Assembly: GCF_014644415.1 (NCBI RefSeq)
Contig: NZ_BMKQ01000001.1
Coordinates: 3,113,217 to 3,177,216, forward strand
DNA from: Marmoricola endophyticus
GTDB lineage: Bacteria; Actinomycetota; Actinomycetes; Propionibacteriales; Nocardioidaceae
DNA: 64,000 nucleotides
Direction: 5' to 3'
Position 1 is the stretch's first letter; every line of letters starts with the position of its first letter. Both the position numbers and the translations under genes were made by a program. The notes beneath the pieces are model-generated. The model made no database searches, was not told where the DNA came from, and saw only the letters and a list, made by a program, of their open reading frames with translations. This document shows positions 15,524-24,544 of this stretch, piece by piece.

Positions 15524-15616
15524 GCGTCGTACGACCTCCCGGCCGGGGTGGTGCCCAGGTGGGCGCCGCCCCGGCCGTGCCGTCCCCCCGCACACCGATG
15601 GGAGATGATCTGACCC

Positions 15617-16834
15617 GTGGACCCGTTGCGCCGCCTGACCGGACTCAGTGTCGAGGAGTTCGCCGACAGGCACTGGGCCAAGGCGCCGCTGCTGCGGCGC
15701 GCCGCTGAGCTCCCCGGCGACGGGTTCGCCGACGTGCTCGACCTGCCCTCGGTCGACGAGCTGGTCTCGCGCCGCGGGCTGCGGACCCCGTTCCTGCGGA
15801 TGGCGCGGGAGGGGCAGGTGCGCAGCGCAGGCTCGTACACGCGGGCCGGCGGGGCCGGTGCCGAGATCGCCGACCAGGCCGCCGACGACAAGGTCCTCGC
15901 CGAGCTGGCCGCCGGCAGCACCCTCGTGCTGCAGGGGCTGCACCGGATGTGGCCGCCGGTCGTCGAGCTGATCGCCGCGCTGACCGCGCAGCTGGGCCAC
16001 CCGGCGCAGGTCAACGCGTACATCACGCCGGCGCAGAACCGCGGCTTCGACCCGCACTACGACGTGCACGACGTCTTCGTTCTGCAGTTCGCCGGCCGCA
16101 AGCACTGGCGCATCCACGAGCCGGTGCTCGAGGCGCCGCTGCGCGACCAGCCCTGGGACCAGCGACGCGGTGCCGTCGCGGCCAAGGCCGAGGGCGAGCC
16201 GGTGATCGACACGGTGCTCGAGCCCGGTGACGTGCTCTACCTGCCGCGCGGCTACCTGCACTCCGCGAGCGCGCTCGGCGCCGTCTCCGGCCACCTGACC
16301 ATCGGTGTGCAGCCGGTGACCCGCGCCTTCCTCGCCGAGCAGGTGCTCGGCACGCTGTCCTCCGACGTCGAGCTGCGACGCTCGCTCCCCGTCGGGACGG
16401 ACCTCGCCGAGCCCGACGTGCTCGGACCCGAGCTGAAGGCCACCCGCGAGGCGCTGCACGCCGCCATCGACCGCCTCGACGACCAGCAGGTCGCCGGCGC
16501 CGTACGACGACACCTCGGCGCCACCACCCGGCCCGCTCCGCTGTCCCCGCTGGCGCAGCTCGAGGCGGCCGAGGCGCTCTCGGCCGCGTTCGCGGTCCGG
16601 CTGCGTCCCGGCCTGCGCTGCCACCTCGTCACGGCCGGTGACGGAGTACGACTCGACCTGCCGGACAAGTCGCTGAGCCTTCCTGGCTCGGTGCGCGGGG
16701 CCGTGGAGGCCCTGCTCGACCGCGACGACCACGTGCTTGCCGGCCTGCCAGGGGTCGATGAGGCCGATGCGGTGACGCTCGCGGCTCGCCTCCTGCGCGA
16801 GGGCGTCGTGGTGCCCGCCGACTCGTCGCGGTGA
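15617..16834 (+). CDS. JmjC/cupin-4 family 2-oxoglutarate-dependent oxygenase (RoxA/YcfD-like)
   Basis: A 405-aa protein of the ribosomal-oxygenase-like cupin-4 family, which hydroxylates ribosomal proteins using Fe(II), 2-oxoglutarate and oxygen. The iron site is visible as HYDVHD (about residues 150-155, HxD) with the distal His in YLPRGYLHSA (about 213). The substrate-sheet motif FDPHYDVHDVFVLQFAGRK is typical. The C-terminal about 170 residues are a helical/winged dimerisation region as in other family members. A GTG start at 15617 places the first conserved residues directly. Its stop overlaps the next gene by 4 nt (GTGA), so the two are probably cotranscribed. Confidence 0.75.
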   Translation: MDPLRRLTGLSVEEFADRHWAKAPLLRRAAELPGDGFADVLDLPSVDELVSRRGLRTPFLRMAREGQVRSAGSYTRAGGAGAEIADQAADDKVLAELAAGSTLVLQGLHRMWPPVVELIAALTAQLGHPAQVNAYITPAQNRGFDPHYDVHDVFVLQFAGRKHWRIHEPVLEAPLRDQPWDQRRGAVAAKAEGEPVIDTVLEPGDVLYLPRGYLHSASALGAVSGHLTIGVQPVTRAFLAEQVLGTLSSDVELRRSLPVGTDLAEPDVLGPELKATREALHAAIDRLDDQQVAGAVRRHLGATTRPAPLSPLAQLEAAEALSAAFAVRLRPGLRCHLVTAGDGVRLDLPDKSLSLPGSVRGAVEALLDRDDHVLAGLPGVDEADAVTLAARLLREGVVVPADSSR

Positions 16835-17757
16835 GCGGGCCCGTCCCGCGGGAGTCGGCCAGCCGGTGCGCGTTGCAGGCCCAGCTGCGCGGTGACCCGA
16901 TGGCCGGTACGGCGCCGCCCGCCTCCCGCCTCCTGCTGGTCGAGCAGGCCGGGCCCTGGGGGCCGCGGGGGCTGACCGAGAGCCGCGCCGACGCCGACCT
17001 CGCCCGGCAGGTCGACGAGCTCGCCGCGGCCGGAGGGGCGCGGATGCAGGCGATCCGGGAGCCGGCCAGGCACGCCGGACGCGCGAAGGGTCACCGGGTC
17101 GCGCTGGCCGACACCCGCGACGGGCAGCAGGTGACCTGGTGGTGGCGGGTCGACGACCTGGCCGAGCTCCTGGAGCAGCTGGCGCGCCGGTCGCCCGACG
17201 CGCCGGCGGACCTCGTCGCCCCCGACGACGCGGTCGAGGACCGCGACCCGGTCTACCTGGTGTGCACCCACGGCAAGCACGACGCCTGCTGCGCCCTGCG
17301 AGGCCGGCCTGTGGCGACCGCGCTGGCGGAGGTACGCCCCGGACGGGTCTGGGAGACGACCCACGTCGGTGGTGACCGCTTCGCCGCGAACCTGCTCGTG
17401 CTGCCGTACGGCGAGATGTACGGCCGCGTCCTGCCGTTCGCCGCCTCCGACTTCGTCGACCGGATCGAGGCCGGTGACGTGGTGCCCGGGCTGATGCGCG
17501 GTCGCGCCGGCCTTCCGCCGGTCGCCCAGGCGGCGCTGGTCTTCGCCCACGAGCGCCTCGCCGAGACCCGGCGGGACGCCTTCGCGGTGACCGGTATCGA
17601 GAAGCTCGAGGACGGCACCACGACAGTCGGGTTGCAGAGCGCGCACGGACCGGTCACCGCGGTGATGGCGACCGAGATCTCGGAGCCGAACAAGCTCACC
17701 TGCCGCGGGCCGCAGGGCGTACGCGCGCGGGTCTACCGGGGCGTGACGCTGCGCTAG
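16831..17757 (+). CDS. Sucrase/ferredoxin-like (thioredoxin-like ferredoxin) family protein
   Basis: A 308-aa protein of the family named sucraseferredoxin-like, found widely in actinobacteria. The central YLVCTHGKHDACCALRGRPV segment (about residues 142-161) holds the clustered cysteines of the thioredoxin-like 2Fe-2S fold, followed by WETTHVGGDRFAANLLVLP. The family has no established enzymatic role. GTG at 16831 overlaps the upstream oxygenase stop, implying translational coupling and perhaps electron supply to it, which is inference only. Confidence 0.7.
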   Translation: MSGPVPRESASRCALQAQLRGDPMAGTAPPASRLLLVEQAGPWGPRGLTESRADADLARQVDELAAAGGARMQAIREPARHAGRAKGHRVALADTRDGQQVTWWWRVDDLAELLEQLARRSPDAPADLVAPDDAVEDRDPVYLVCTHGKHDACCALRGRPVATALAEVRPGRVWETTHVGGDRFAANLLVLPYGEMYGRVLPFAASDFVDRIEAGDVVPGLMRGRAGLPPVAQAALVFAHERLAETRRDAFAVTGIEKLEDGTTTVGLQSAHGPVTAVMATEISEPNKLTCRGPQGVRARVYRGVTLR

Positions 17758-17765
17758 CCGGACGG

Positions 17766-17866
17766 GGTCTCGACGGGCTCGACCTCCGGGGTTGCGGGGG
17801 TCTCGACGGGCTCGACCGCCGCAGTGGCGGCGGCCTCGACCACCGGAGGTCGAGCTTGTCGAGACC
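17766..17866. repeat. Palindromic repeat, GGTCTCGAC family, copy 1
   Basis: About 100 bp between two convergent genes. It begins GGTCTCGACGGGCTCGACC and ends with the complementary GGTCGAGCTTGTCGAGACC (17848-17866). An internal second GGTCTCGAC sits at about 17799. It could act as a bidirectional terminator. The last base is the first base of the fadE stop codon complement. Confidence 0.75.
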
Positions 17867-19668
17867 TACAGCACGGCCGGGTCGAGGTCGAGGGTGGTGC
17901 GGTCCAGCGAGGCCAGCAGGTCCAGCTGCGGCCCGACCTTCGGCAGCTCGAAGCGGAAGAAGTAGCGGGCCGCCGCCCGCTTGCCGTCGTAGAAGGTCCC
18001 CTCGGCTTCGCCCGCCGCCAGCAGCTGCTCCAGCCACAGCCACGCGACGACGAGGTGCCCGGTCGCCTCGAGGTAGACCGACGCGTTGGCGAGGGCGAGC
18101 TCGGGATCGCCGCCCTCCCACAGCGTCGCGGTGGTGCGCAGCAGGTCGTCGAGGCGTCCTCGCAGCTCGACGGCGTACGTCGCCGCGTCGCCGCCCGCCG
18201 CGTCGGCCCGCTCGATCGTGCGCTGCACCCGAGCGGCGAGCAGCCCGAGCCCGCGTCCGCCTCCGAGCACCACCTTGCGGCCCAGCAGGTCGAGGGCCTG
18301 GATGCCGTGGGTGCCCTCGTGGATCGGGTTGAGCCGGTTGTCGCGATAGTGCTGCTCGACCGCGTAGTCGCGGGTGTAGCCGTAGCCGCCGTGCACCTGG
18401 ATCGCCAGGTCGTTGGCGGCCAGGCACCACTGGGAGGGCCAGGACTTGGCGATCGGGGTCAGCACGCCGAGCAGCGTGTCGGCCTCGTCCCGCTCCTGCT
18501 CGGTGGCGCCGGTGGTGACCTCGTCGACCAGCCGTCCGCAGTAGAGCACCAGGGCCAGCGCGCCCTCGACGTACGACTTCTGCGCCAGCAGCATCCGGCG
18601 GACGTCCGGGTGCGCGGTGAGCGGCACCGGCGGCGTGGAGGCGTCCTTCTGGCCCAGCGCGCGGCCCTGGGTGCGCTCGTGGGCGTACGCCAGCGCGTGC
18701 AGGTAGCCGGTGTACCCCAGCGCCATCGCGCCCGCACCCACCGAGACCCGGGCCTCGTTCATCATGTGGAACATCGCCTGCAGGCCCTGCCCCTCCTCAC
18801 CGACGAGGAAGCCGACCGCTCCGGCCTCGCCGCCGGGGGTGTGCCCGCCTTCGCCGAGGTTGAGCAGGGTGTTGGTGGTGCCGCGGTAGCCCATCTTGTG
18901 GTTCAGCCCGACCAGCACGACGTCGTTGCGCTCGCCGAGCGAGCCGTCCTCGTCCACGAGGTGCTTGGGCACCACGAACAGCGAGATGCCCTTCGTACCC
19001 GCCGGTGCGTCCGGGGTGCGTGCCAGCATCAGGTGGACGATGTTCTCGCCGAGCTCGTGGTCGCCGCCGGAGATCCACATCTTGGTGCCCGAGAGCCGGT
19101 AGCTGCCGTCGTCCTGGCGCACGGCGCGGGTGGTGATGTCGCCCAGCGACGACCCGGCCTGCGGCTCGGAGAGCGCCATCGTGCCGTACCACCGGCCCTC
19201 GATCACGGGGACGGCGTACGTCGCGACCTGCTCGGGGGAGCCGTGCGAGACCAGCAGGTTGGCGTTGCCCTCGGCGAGGAACGGGTACGCGAAGGCGCCC
19301 ACGCAGGCGGCCTGGAACCACGCGGAGCAGGCGGCGTGCACGACGAACGGCAGCTGCATCCCGCCCAGCTCGGCGTCGAAGACGCTGCTCGGCAGCCCCG
19401 ATGCGGAGTACGCCGCGAGTGCCTTCTCCACCTCGGCGGGGAGCACGACGCGCCCCTCGGCGTCCATCCGCGGCTCGTCGGTGTCGACCAGCCGGTTGAT
19501 CGGGGCGAAGACGTCCGTGGCGAGCTGCTCGGCCAGCGCGAGGACGCCGTCGAACGTCTCCCGGTCGTGCTCGGCGTACCGCTCCCGCTCGGGGAGAGAG
19601 GCGGTGTCCAGCCACTCGTAGAGCAGGAACTCGATGTCGCGCGCGGACATCACCGTCGACCGGGCCAT
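17866..19668 (-). CDS. Acyl-CoA dehydrogenase, long FadE5/DmdC-type
   Basis: A 600-aa acyl-CoA dehydrogenase with the extra C-terminal domain of the FadE5 / methylmercaptopropionyl-CoA dehydrogenase group (about 600 aa is normal). The core shows YGTMALSEPQAGSSLGD (about residues 155-171), WISGGDHEL, and the C-terminal catalytic region GYGYTRDYAVEQHYRDNR followed by HEGTHGIQ, where the Glu is the expected base. The enzyme starts beta-oxidation and passes electrons to ETF. ATG at 19668 has GAGGAG 8 nt upstream. MSARD at 19650 is an alternative start. Confidence 0.85.
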   Translation of the reverse strand: MARSTVMSARDIEFLLYEWLDTASLPERERYAEHDRETFDGVLALAEQLATDVFAPINRLVDTDEPRMDAEGRVVLPAEVEKALAAYSASGLPSSVFDAELGGMQLPFVVHAACSAWFQAACVGAFAYPFLAEGNANLLVSHGSPEQVATYAVPVIEGRWYGTMALSEPQAGSSLGDITTRAVRQDDGSYRLSGTKMWISGGDHELGENIVHLMLARTPDAPAGTKGISLFVVPKHLVDEDGSLGERNDVVLVGLNHKMGYRGTTNTLLNLGEGGHTPGGEAGAVGFLVGEEGQGLQAMFHMMNEARVSVGAGAMALGYTGYLHALAYAHERTQGRALGQKDASTPPVPLTAHPDVRRMLLAQKSYVEGALALVLYCGRLVDEVTTGATEQERDEADTLLGVLTPIAKSWPSQWCLAANDLAIQVHGGYGYTRDYAVEQHYRDNRLNPIHEGTHGIQALDLLGRKVVLGGGRGLGLLAARVQRTIERADAAGGDAATYAVELRGRLDDLLRTTATLWEGGDPELALANASVYLEATGHLVVAWLWLEQLLAAGEAEGTFYDGKRAAARYFFRFELPKVGPQLDLLASLDRTTLDLDPAVL

Positions 19669-19721
19669 GGCTGATCTCCTCGTCCGTCGTGGGCTGCGCC
19701 GACGCTACCGGGCCCGGCGCG

Positions 19722-20279
19722 TCAGGCGAACGAGACCTCGGCAGCGGGTGCGGTGCCGGCCGTACGCCCCGGCGCCGAGGTGAACGACCAGTACAGGTTG
19801 GTGTGCGCGACCACCTGGTCCGGCGGGGGAGCGCCGTACGCCGAGAGGTCCTCGGTGGTGTGCGCGTCGGAGACGAGGAGGGCGTCGTACCCGCGCGCTA
19901 GCGCGCCGTGCAGCGTCGAGCGGATGCAGGCGTCGCTCTGCGCACCGCAGACGACGAGCGAACCGACCTCGAGGCCGGCGAGTACCGCCTCGAGGTCGGT
20001 GTCCTCGAAGGAGTCGCCGTACGTCTTGTGCACGAGCGCCTCGTCGACGGCGCGGACCAGCTCGGGGACGTACTCCCAGCCGGGCGCGCCCTCGACCAGC
20101 CCCTCGTCCGGGTTGGAGTGCTGCACCCAGACGACGGGCGTCCGGGCGTCGCGCGCCCGGTCGACGAGCCCGGCGATGCGGGCGACGACGCCGTCGCGGT
20201 CGACGTTGCCCTCGACGACTCCGGTCTGGACGTCGATCACGAGCAGCGCGGTGCCAGGGCGGTCGGTGAGAGTGGTCAT
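19722..20279 (-). CDS. Isochorismatase-family cysteine hydrolase
   Basis: A 185-aa hydrolase of the isochorismatase/nicotinamidase fold. The catalytic triad is visible: Asp in LLVIDVQTG (about residue 15), Lys in ALVHKTYGDSF (about 86), and Cys in VVCGAQSDACIRST (about 117). Substrates in this family range from isochorismate to nicotinamide and other amides, and none is indicated by the neighbours. ATG at 20279 has GGAGG about 7 nt upstream. It is divergent from prfC. Confidence 0.75.
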   Translation of the reverse strand: MTTLTDRPGTALLVIDVQTGVVEGNVDRDGVVARIAGLVDRARDARTPVVWVQHSNPDEGLVEGAPGWEYVPELVRAVDEALVHKTYGDSFEDTDLEAVLAGLEVGSLVVCGAQSDACIRSTLHGALARGYDALLVSDAHTTEDLSAYGAPPPDQVVAHTNLYWSFTSAPGRTAGTAPAAEVSFA

Positions 20280-20351
20280 GACGGGCCTCCGGTGGTGGGG
20301 TTCCGCCAACCTAGGATGGGGGTCCGACACTTCGCACCCCCTCAGGAACCC

Positions 20352-21965
20352 GTGAGCACCGACACCGCCCCAGCAGCGACCGCCGACGCGACCCGCGAGG
20401 CGGCGAGGCGGCGTACCTTCGCGATCATCTCCCACCCCGACGCGGGCAAGTCGACGATGACCGAGGCGCTGGCGCTGCACGCCCAGGTGATCAACGAAGC
20501 GGGTGCCGTGCACGGCAAGGCGGGGCGGCGCAGCACCGTCTCGGACTGGATGGACATGGAGAAGGCGCGCGGCATCTCGATCACGTCCGCGGCCCTGCAG
20601 TTCGCCTTCGGCGACCACGTCGTCAACCTTGTCGACACCCCGGGGCACTCGGACTTCTCCGAGGACACCTACCGCGTGCTGTCCGCGGTCGACGCGGCCG
20701 TGATGCTGATCGACGCCGCCAAGGGGCTGGAGCCGCAGACGCTGAAGCTCTTCCGCGTCTGCAAGGCACGCGGGCTGCCGGTCATCACGGTGATCAACAA
20801 GTGGGACCGTCCCGGGCTCGAGGCGCTGGCCCTGATGGACGAGATCTATCGCGACATCGGCCTGCAGCCGACCCCGCTGACCTGGCCGGTCGGGATCGCC
20901 GGCGACTTCAAGGGGGTCCTCGAGCGGAGGACGGGGGAGTACGTCGCCTACACCCGCACCGCCGGCGGTGCCACGCGCGCGCCCGAGGAGTGGATGGACG
21001 CCGACGCCGCAGCCGCCCGCGAGGGCGTCGACTGGTCGACCGCGGTCGAGGAGAGCGAGCTGCTCGAGGCCGACGGCGCCACGCACGACCAGGAGCTGTT
21101 CCTCGACGGGATCACCACGCCGGTCCTGTTCGCCTCGGCGATCTCGAACTTCGGGGTCGCGGCGCTGCTGGAGACGCTGGTGGAGCTCGCGCCGCCCGCG
21201 GCGGCGTTCGCCTACGACAAGGGCGGCACACCCGAGCGGCGCGAGGTCGGCGAGCCGTTCAGCGCGTTCGTGTTCAAGGTGCAGGCGGGGATGGACACCC
21301 AGCACCGCGACCGGGTGGCGTTCGCCCGGGTCACCTCCGGCGCCTTCGAGCGCGGGATGGTCGTCACGCACGCCCAGACGGGACGGCCGTTCGCGACCAA
21401 GTACGCCCAGGCGATCTTCGGGCGCGAGCGCAGCGCGCTGGACACCGCGTACCCGGGCGACATCATCGGCCTGGTCAACGCCGGCGCGCTCAAGCCCGGC
21501 GACACGCTCTACCTCGACGCGCCCGTGGAGTTCCCGCCGATCGCGACGTTCGCGCCCGAGCACTTCGCCGTGGCCAGCAGCGCGGACACCTCCAAGTCCA
21601 AGCAGTTCCGCAAGGGCATCGACCAGCTCGACTCCGAGGGGGTCGTGCAGGTGCTCCGCTCGGACCTGCGCGGCAACCAGTCGCCGGTGCTGGCCGCCGT
21701 GGGGCCGATGCAGTTCGAGGTCGTGCAGGCGCGGATGGAGGCGGAGTTCGGCGCCGCGATCCGGCTCGAGACGCTGTCGTACACCCAGGCGCGGCGCACC
21801 GACGCCGCCTCCGCCGCCGAGCTCGACTCGCTGCGCAGCGTCGAGGTCCTGCAGCGCAACGACGGCAGCTACCTGCTGCTCGCGCCGGACAAGTGGCGGA
21901 TCAGCACCATCGAGCGAGACCACCCCGAGCTGACCCTCGAGCCGCTGCTGGCGGGCGAGGCGTGA
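20352..21965 (+). CDS. prfC: Peptide chain release factor 3
   Basis: A 537-aa translational GTPase that recycles RF1/RF2 from the ribosome after peptide release. G1 is HPDAGKST (about residues 27-34), the G2 region is KARGISITS, G3 is DTPGHSDF (about 98), and G4 is NKWDRP (about 153). Domain II and the RF3-specific C-terminal domain (RKGIDQLDSEGVVQVL, PMQFEVVQARMEAEF) are intact. The length matches the family. GTG at 20352 has CAGGA upstream and gives the usual short N-terminal extension before the GTPase core. Confidence 0.93.
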   Translation: MSTDTAPAATADATREAARRRTFAIISHPDAGKSTMTEALALHAQVINEAGAVHGKAGRRSTVSDWMDMEKARGISITSAALQFAFGDHVVNLVDTPGHSDFSEDTYRVLSAVDAAVMLIDAAKGLEPQTLKLFRVCKARGLPVITVINKWDRPGLEALALMDEIYRDIGLQPTPLTWPVGIAGDFKGVLERRTGEYVAYTRTAGGATRAPEEWMDADAAAAREGVDWSTAVEESELLEADGATHDQELFLDGITTPVLFASAISNFGVAALLETLVELAPPAAAFAYDKGGTPERREVGEPFSAFVFKVQAGMDTQHRDRVAFARVTSGAFERGMVVTHAQTGRPFATKYAQAIFGRERSALDTAYPGDIIGLVNAGALKPGDTLYLDAPVEFPPIATFAPEHFAVASSADTSKSKQFRKGIDQLDSEGVVQVLRSDLRGNQSPVLAAVGPMQFEVVQARMEAEFGAAIRLETLSYTQARRTDAASAAELDSLRSVEVLQRNDGSYLLLAPDKWRISTIERDHPELTLEPLLAGEA

Positions 21966-21979
21966 GCGGCGCCGCGACC

Positions 21980-21985
21980 TAGGCT
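21980..21985 (+). promoter_or_regulatory. -10 box of a leaderless promoter (SRPBCC gene)
   Basis: TAGGCT lies 6 nt before the ATG at 21992, with no ribosome-binding site between. Confidence 0.45.
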
Positions 21986-21991
21986 CGGGTC

Positions 21992-22450
21992 ATGCCAGAC
22001 TCCGCGTACGTCGTCTCCGTCGACCGTCTCCTCGACGCCCCGCCCGAGCGCGTCTTCGCACTGCTCATCGACCCCGAGCAGCAGGTCCGGCTGGATGGCT
22101 CGGGCACCGTCAAGGCGGTGAAGCAGTCGCGCACTCCGCTGCGCGTCGGATCGACCTTCGACATGCACATGAAGCGTGGGTTCGCTTACTCCACCCGCAA
22201 CACCGTCACCGAGCTGGAGCCCGACCGGCTGATCACCTGGTCGACCCGTCCGCTCACCTTCCCGCTTTCGCTGCTCATCGGCGGCCGCACCTGGTCGTAC
22301 CGGTTGGACCCCGAGGGCGGCGCGACCCGGGTCACCGAGACCTGGGACCTGCGCGGGGAGAAGAACCGGGCACTGGTCGCCAAGGCCGCCGGCGACCCCG
22401 GCAAGGACATGGCCGCCACGCTCGAGCGACTGGCCGACGTCCTCGCCTGA
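21992..22450 (+). CDS. SRPBCC (START-like) family protein
   Basis: A 152-aa protein with the helix-grip fold of the polyketide cyclase/Bet v1-like superfamily: VSVDRLLDAPPERVFALLID at the start, a beta-rich middle (STRNTVTELEPDRLITW, WSYRLDPEGGATRVTETWDL), and a long C-terminal helix (PGKDMAATLERLADVLA). Such proteins bind a hydrophobic ligand in the cavity; the ligand is unknown. It converges on the molybdenum subunit gene with only 6 nt between stops. Confidence 0.65.
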   Translation: MPDSAYVVSVDRLLDAPPERVFALLIDPEQQVRLDGSGTVKAVKQSRTPLRVGSTFDMHMKRGFAYSTRNTVTELEPDRLITWSTRPLTFPLSLLIGGRTWSYRLDPEGGATRVTETWDLRGEKNRALVAKAAGDPGKDMAATLERLADVLA

Positions 22451-22456
22451 GCGCCG

Positions 22457-24544
22457 CTACCCCAGGAACCGGTCTGCAGTCAGCGGCAGGTCGCGGACCC
22501 GGATGCCGGTGGCGTCGTACGCCGCGTTGGCGATCGCGGCCGCCGTGCCCACGATGCCGATCTCGCCGATGCCGCGTCCGCCGTACGGCGTGGCCAGCGG
22601 GTCCTCCTCGTCGAGCCAGAAGGCCTGGACGTCCTTCACGTCAGCGTGTGCTGCGACGTGGTAGGACGCGAGGTCCTGGGTGACGACGTGACCGTAGCGC
22701 GGGTCGCGCCAGCCCTCCTCGAACAGCGCGCCGGAGAGCCCCATCACCAGACCCCCGAGGAGCTGCGAGCGGCCGGTGACGGGGTTGATCACCCGGCCGA
22801 CCGAGAACGTGCCGTGCAGCCGGGGCACCCGCAGCTCGCCGGTCCAGCGGTGCACGCGCACCTCGGCGTAGACCGCGCCGAAGGAGTGCAGCGCGTGAGC
22901 CTCCATGTCCGGATACTCCTCGGTGGTGCTCGTCGTGTGCACCCCCACCTCGGGGTCTGCGCCGTGGTCAGCGCGCAGCTGCTGGGCGGTCTGCACGATC
23001 GCGGTGCCCCACGAGCCGGTGCCGGCGGAGCCTCCGGCGACCGTGGCCACGGGCAGGTCGCTGTCGGCGACGGCGAGGTCGACGGCCGACGGGTCGACGC
23101 CGAGCGCGTCCGCGGAGATCTGGGTCAGCACGGTGCGCGCACCCTGGCCGATGTCGACGGCGCCGATGGAGACGGCGTACCGACCCCCGTCGAGCACCTC
23201 GATGCGGCACGTGTTGCCCGGCATCCACAGCGTCGGGTACGTCGAGGCCGCGACGCCGGTGCCGACCCACCAGTCGCCGTCGGTAGCGCGCGTCGGCCCG
23301 GTCCGCCCGGTCCAGCCGAAGCGCTCGCCGCCCTTGCGCAGGCACTCGACCAGCCGCCGGTCGTTGAACGGCTTGCCGGTCTCGGGGTCGACGTCGGGCT
23401 CGTTGCGCACCCGCAGCTCGACTGGGTCGATCCCAGCGGCGACGGCCAGCTCGTCCATCGCCACCTCGTGGGCGAACATGCCGGGCATCTCGCCGGGCGC
23501 TCGCATCCACGACGGCACGGACACGTCGAGCGGGACGACCCGGTGGGTGGAGCTGCGCGCCTCAGCGGCATAGAGCATGCGCGCCGCGCTCGCGGTCTGC
23601 TCGGCGAACTCCTTGAAGCCGGAGGTCTGACTGATCGCCTCGTGGCCGACCCCACGCAGACGACCGTCCGCGTCGGCGCCGAGTCGCACGTGGGAGACGG
23701 TCTGGGTGCGGTAGCCGGCGAGGGAGAACATCTGCTGCCGGGTGGTGGCCAGCCGCACCGGACGCCCCTCGACCGCAAGTGCCGCCAACGCTGCGGCGAC
23801 GTCGGGCGCCTTGGGGCCGCCCTTGGAGCCGAAGCCGCCGCCGACGTACGGCGCCAGCACCCGGACCTGCTCCTCGCCGAGCCCCAGCAGCGGCGCGAAC
23901 GTCGAGCGCATCGCGTGCACGGCCTGGGTCGAGTCCCACATTGTCAGCATCGCGCCGTCCCACAGCGCCGTGGCGCCGTGCGGCTCCATCGGGCTGTTGA
24001 ACTCGTGGGGGGTCGTGTAGGTCTGCTCGACCACGACGGCCGAGTCGTGGATCGCGGCGTCGAGGTCGCCGTCGGCGTAGTCGGTCTCGTGGCCGCCGTT
24101 GACGCCGCTCTCGGGGGCATAGGCCTCCGCGTCGTCCATCGTGACCGCGTGCGGCTCCTCGGCGTAGTCGACCCGCACCAGTCGCGCGCCCTCGCGGGCG
24201 GCCTCGGAGGACTCGGCCAGCACCAGCGCCACGACCTGACCGCGGAAGCGGATCCGGTCGTCCTGGAGCACGGAGTACTCCAGGTCGCGGTCGTCGTCGG
24301 CGGGCATCCGCGGCGCCGACTCGTGGTCGAGCACCCGCACCACGCCGGGGTGGGCCAGCGCAGCTCCGGCGTCGACGCGGCGGACCGTGCCGCGCGCGAC
24401 CGGGGCCTGCACCATCCAGACCTGGAGGACGTCGTCGACCGGGTGCTCGACGGCGTACGTCGCGTGACCGGTGACCTTCTCCCGGCCGTCCTGACGGTCC
24501 AGCGACGTGCCCATCGAGCGGGCAGTGATGGGAGTGGCGGTCAT
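22457..24544 (-). CDS. Molybdenum-cofactor subunit of a PaoC/YagR-type aldehyde (xanthine) oxidoreductase
   Basis: A 695-aa large subunit of the xanthine-oxidase family that binds molybdenum-MCD or -MPT cofactor and oxidises aldehydes or N-heterocycles. It starts at DRQDGREKVTGHATYA (substrate-channel domain), has APYVGGGFGSKGG (about 265) and the C-terminal GRGIGEIGIVGTAAAIANA carrying the conserved active-site Glu. ATG at 24544 overlaps the stop of the FAD subunit (ATGA). The three-gene order 2Fe-2S, FAD, Mo matches E. coli paoABC. The maturation chaperone gene is not in the window. Confidence 0.8.
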   Translation of the reverse strand: MTATPITARSMGTSLDRQDGREKVTGHATYAVEHPVDDVLQVWMVQAPVARGTVRRVDAGAALAHPGVVRVLDHESAPRMPADDDRDLEYSVLQDDRIRFRGQVVALVLAESSEAAREGARLVRVDYAEEPHAVTMDDAEAYAPESGVNGGHETDYADGDLDAAIHDSAVVVEQTYTTPHEFNSPMEPHGATALWDGAMLTMWDSTQAVHAMRSTFAPLLGLGEEQVRVLAPYVGGGFGSKGGPKAPDVAAALAALAVEGRPVRLATTRQQMFSLAGYRTQTVSHVRLGADADGRLRGVGHEAISQTSGFKEFAEQTASAARMLYAAEARSSTHRVVPLDVSVPSWMRAPGEMPGMFAHEVAMDELAVAAGIDPVELRVRNEPDVDPETGKPFNDRRLVECLRKGGERFGWTGRTGPTRATDGDWWVGTGVAASTYPTLWMPGNTCRIEVLDGGRYAVSIGAVDIGQGARTVLTQISADALGVDPSAVDLAVADSDLPVATVAGGSAGTGSWGTAIVQTAQQLRADHGADPEVGVHTTSTTEEYPDMEAHALHSFGAVYAEVRVHRWTGELRVPRLHGTFSVGRVINPVTGRSQLLGGLVMGLSGALFEEGWRDPRYGHVVTQDLASYHVAAHADVKDVQAFWLDEEDPLATPYGGRGIGEIGIVGTAAAIANAAYDATGIRVRDLPLTADRFLG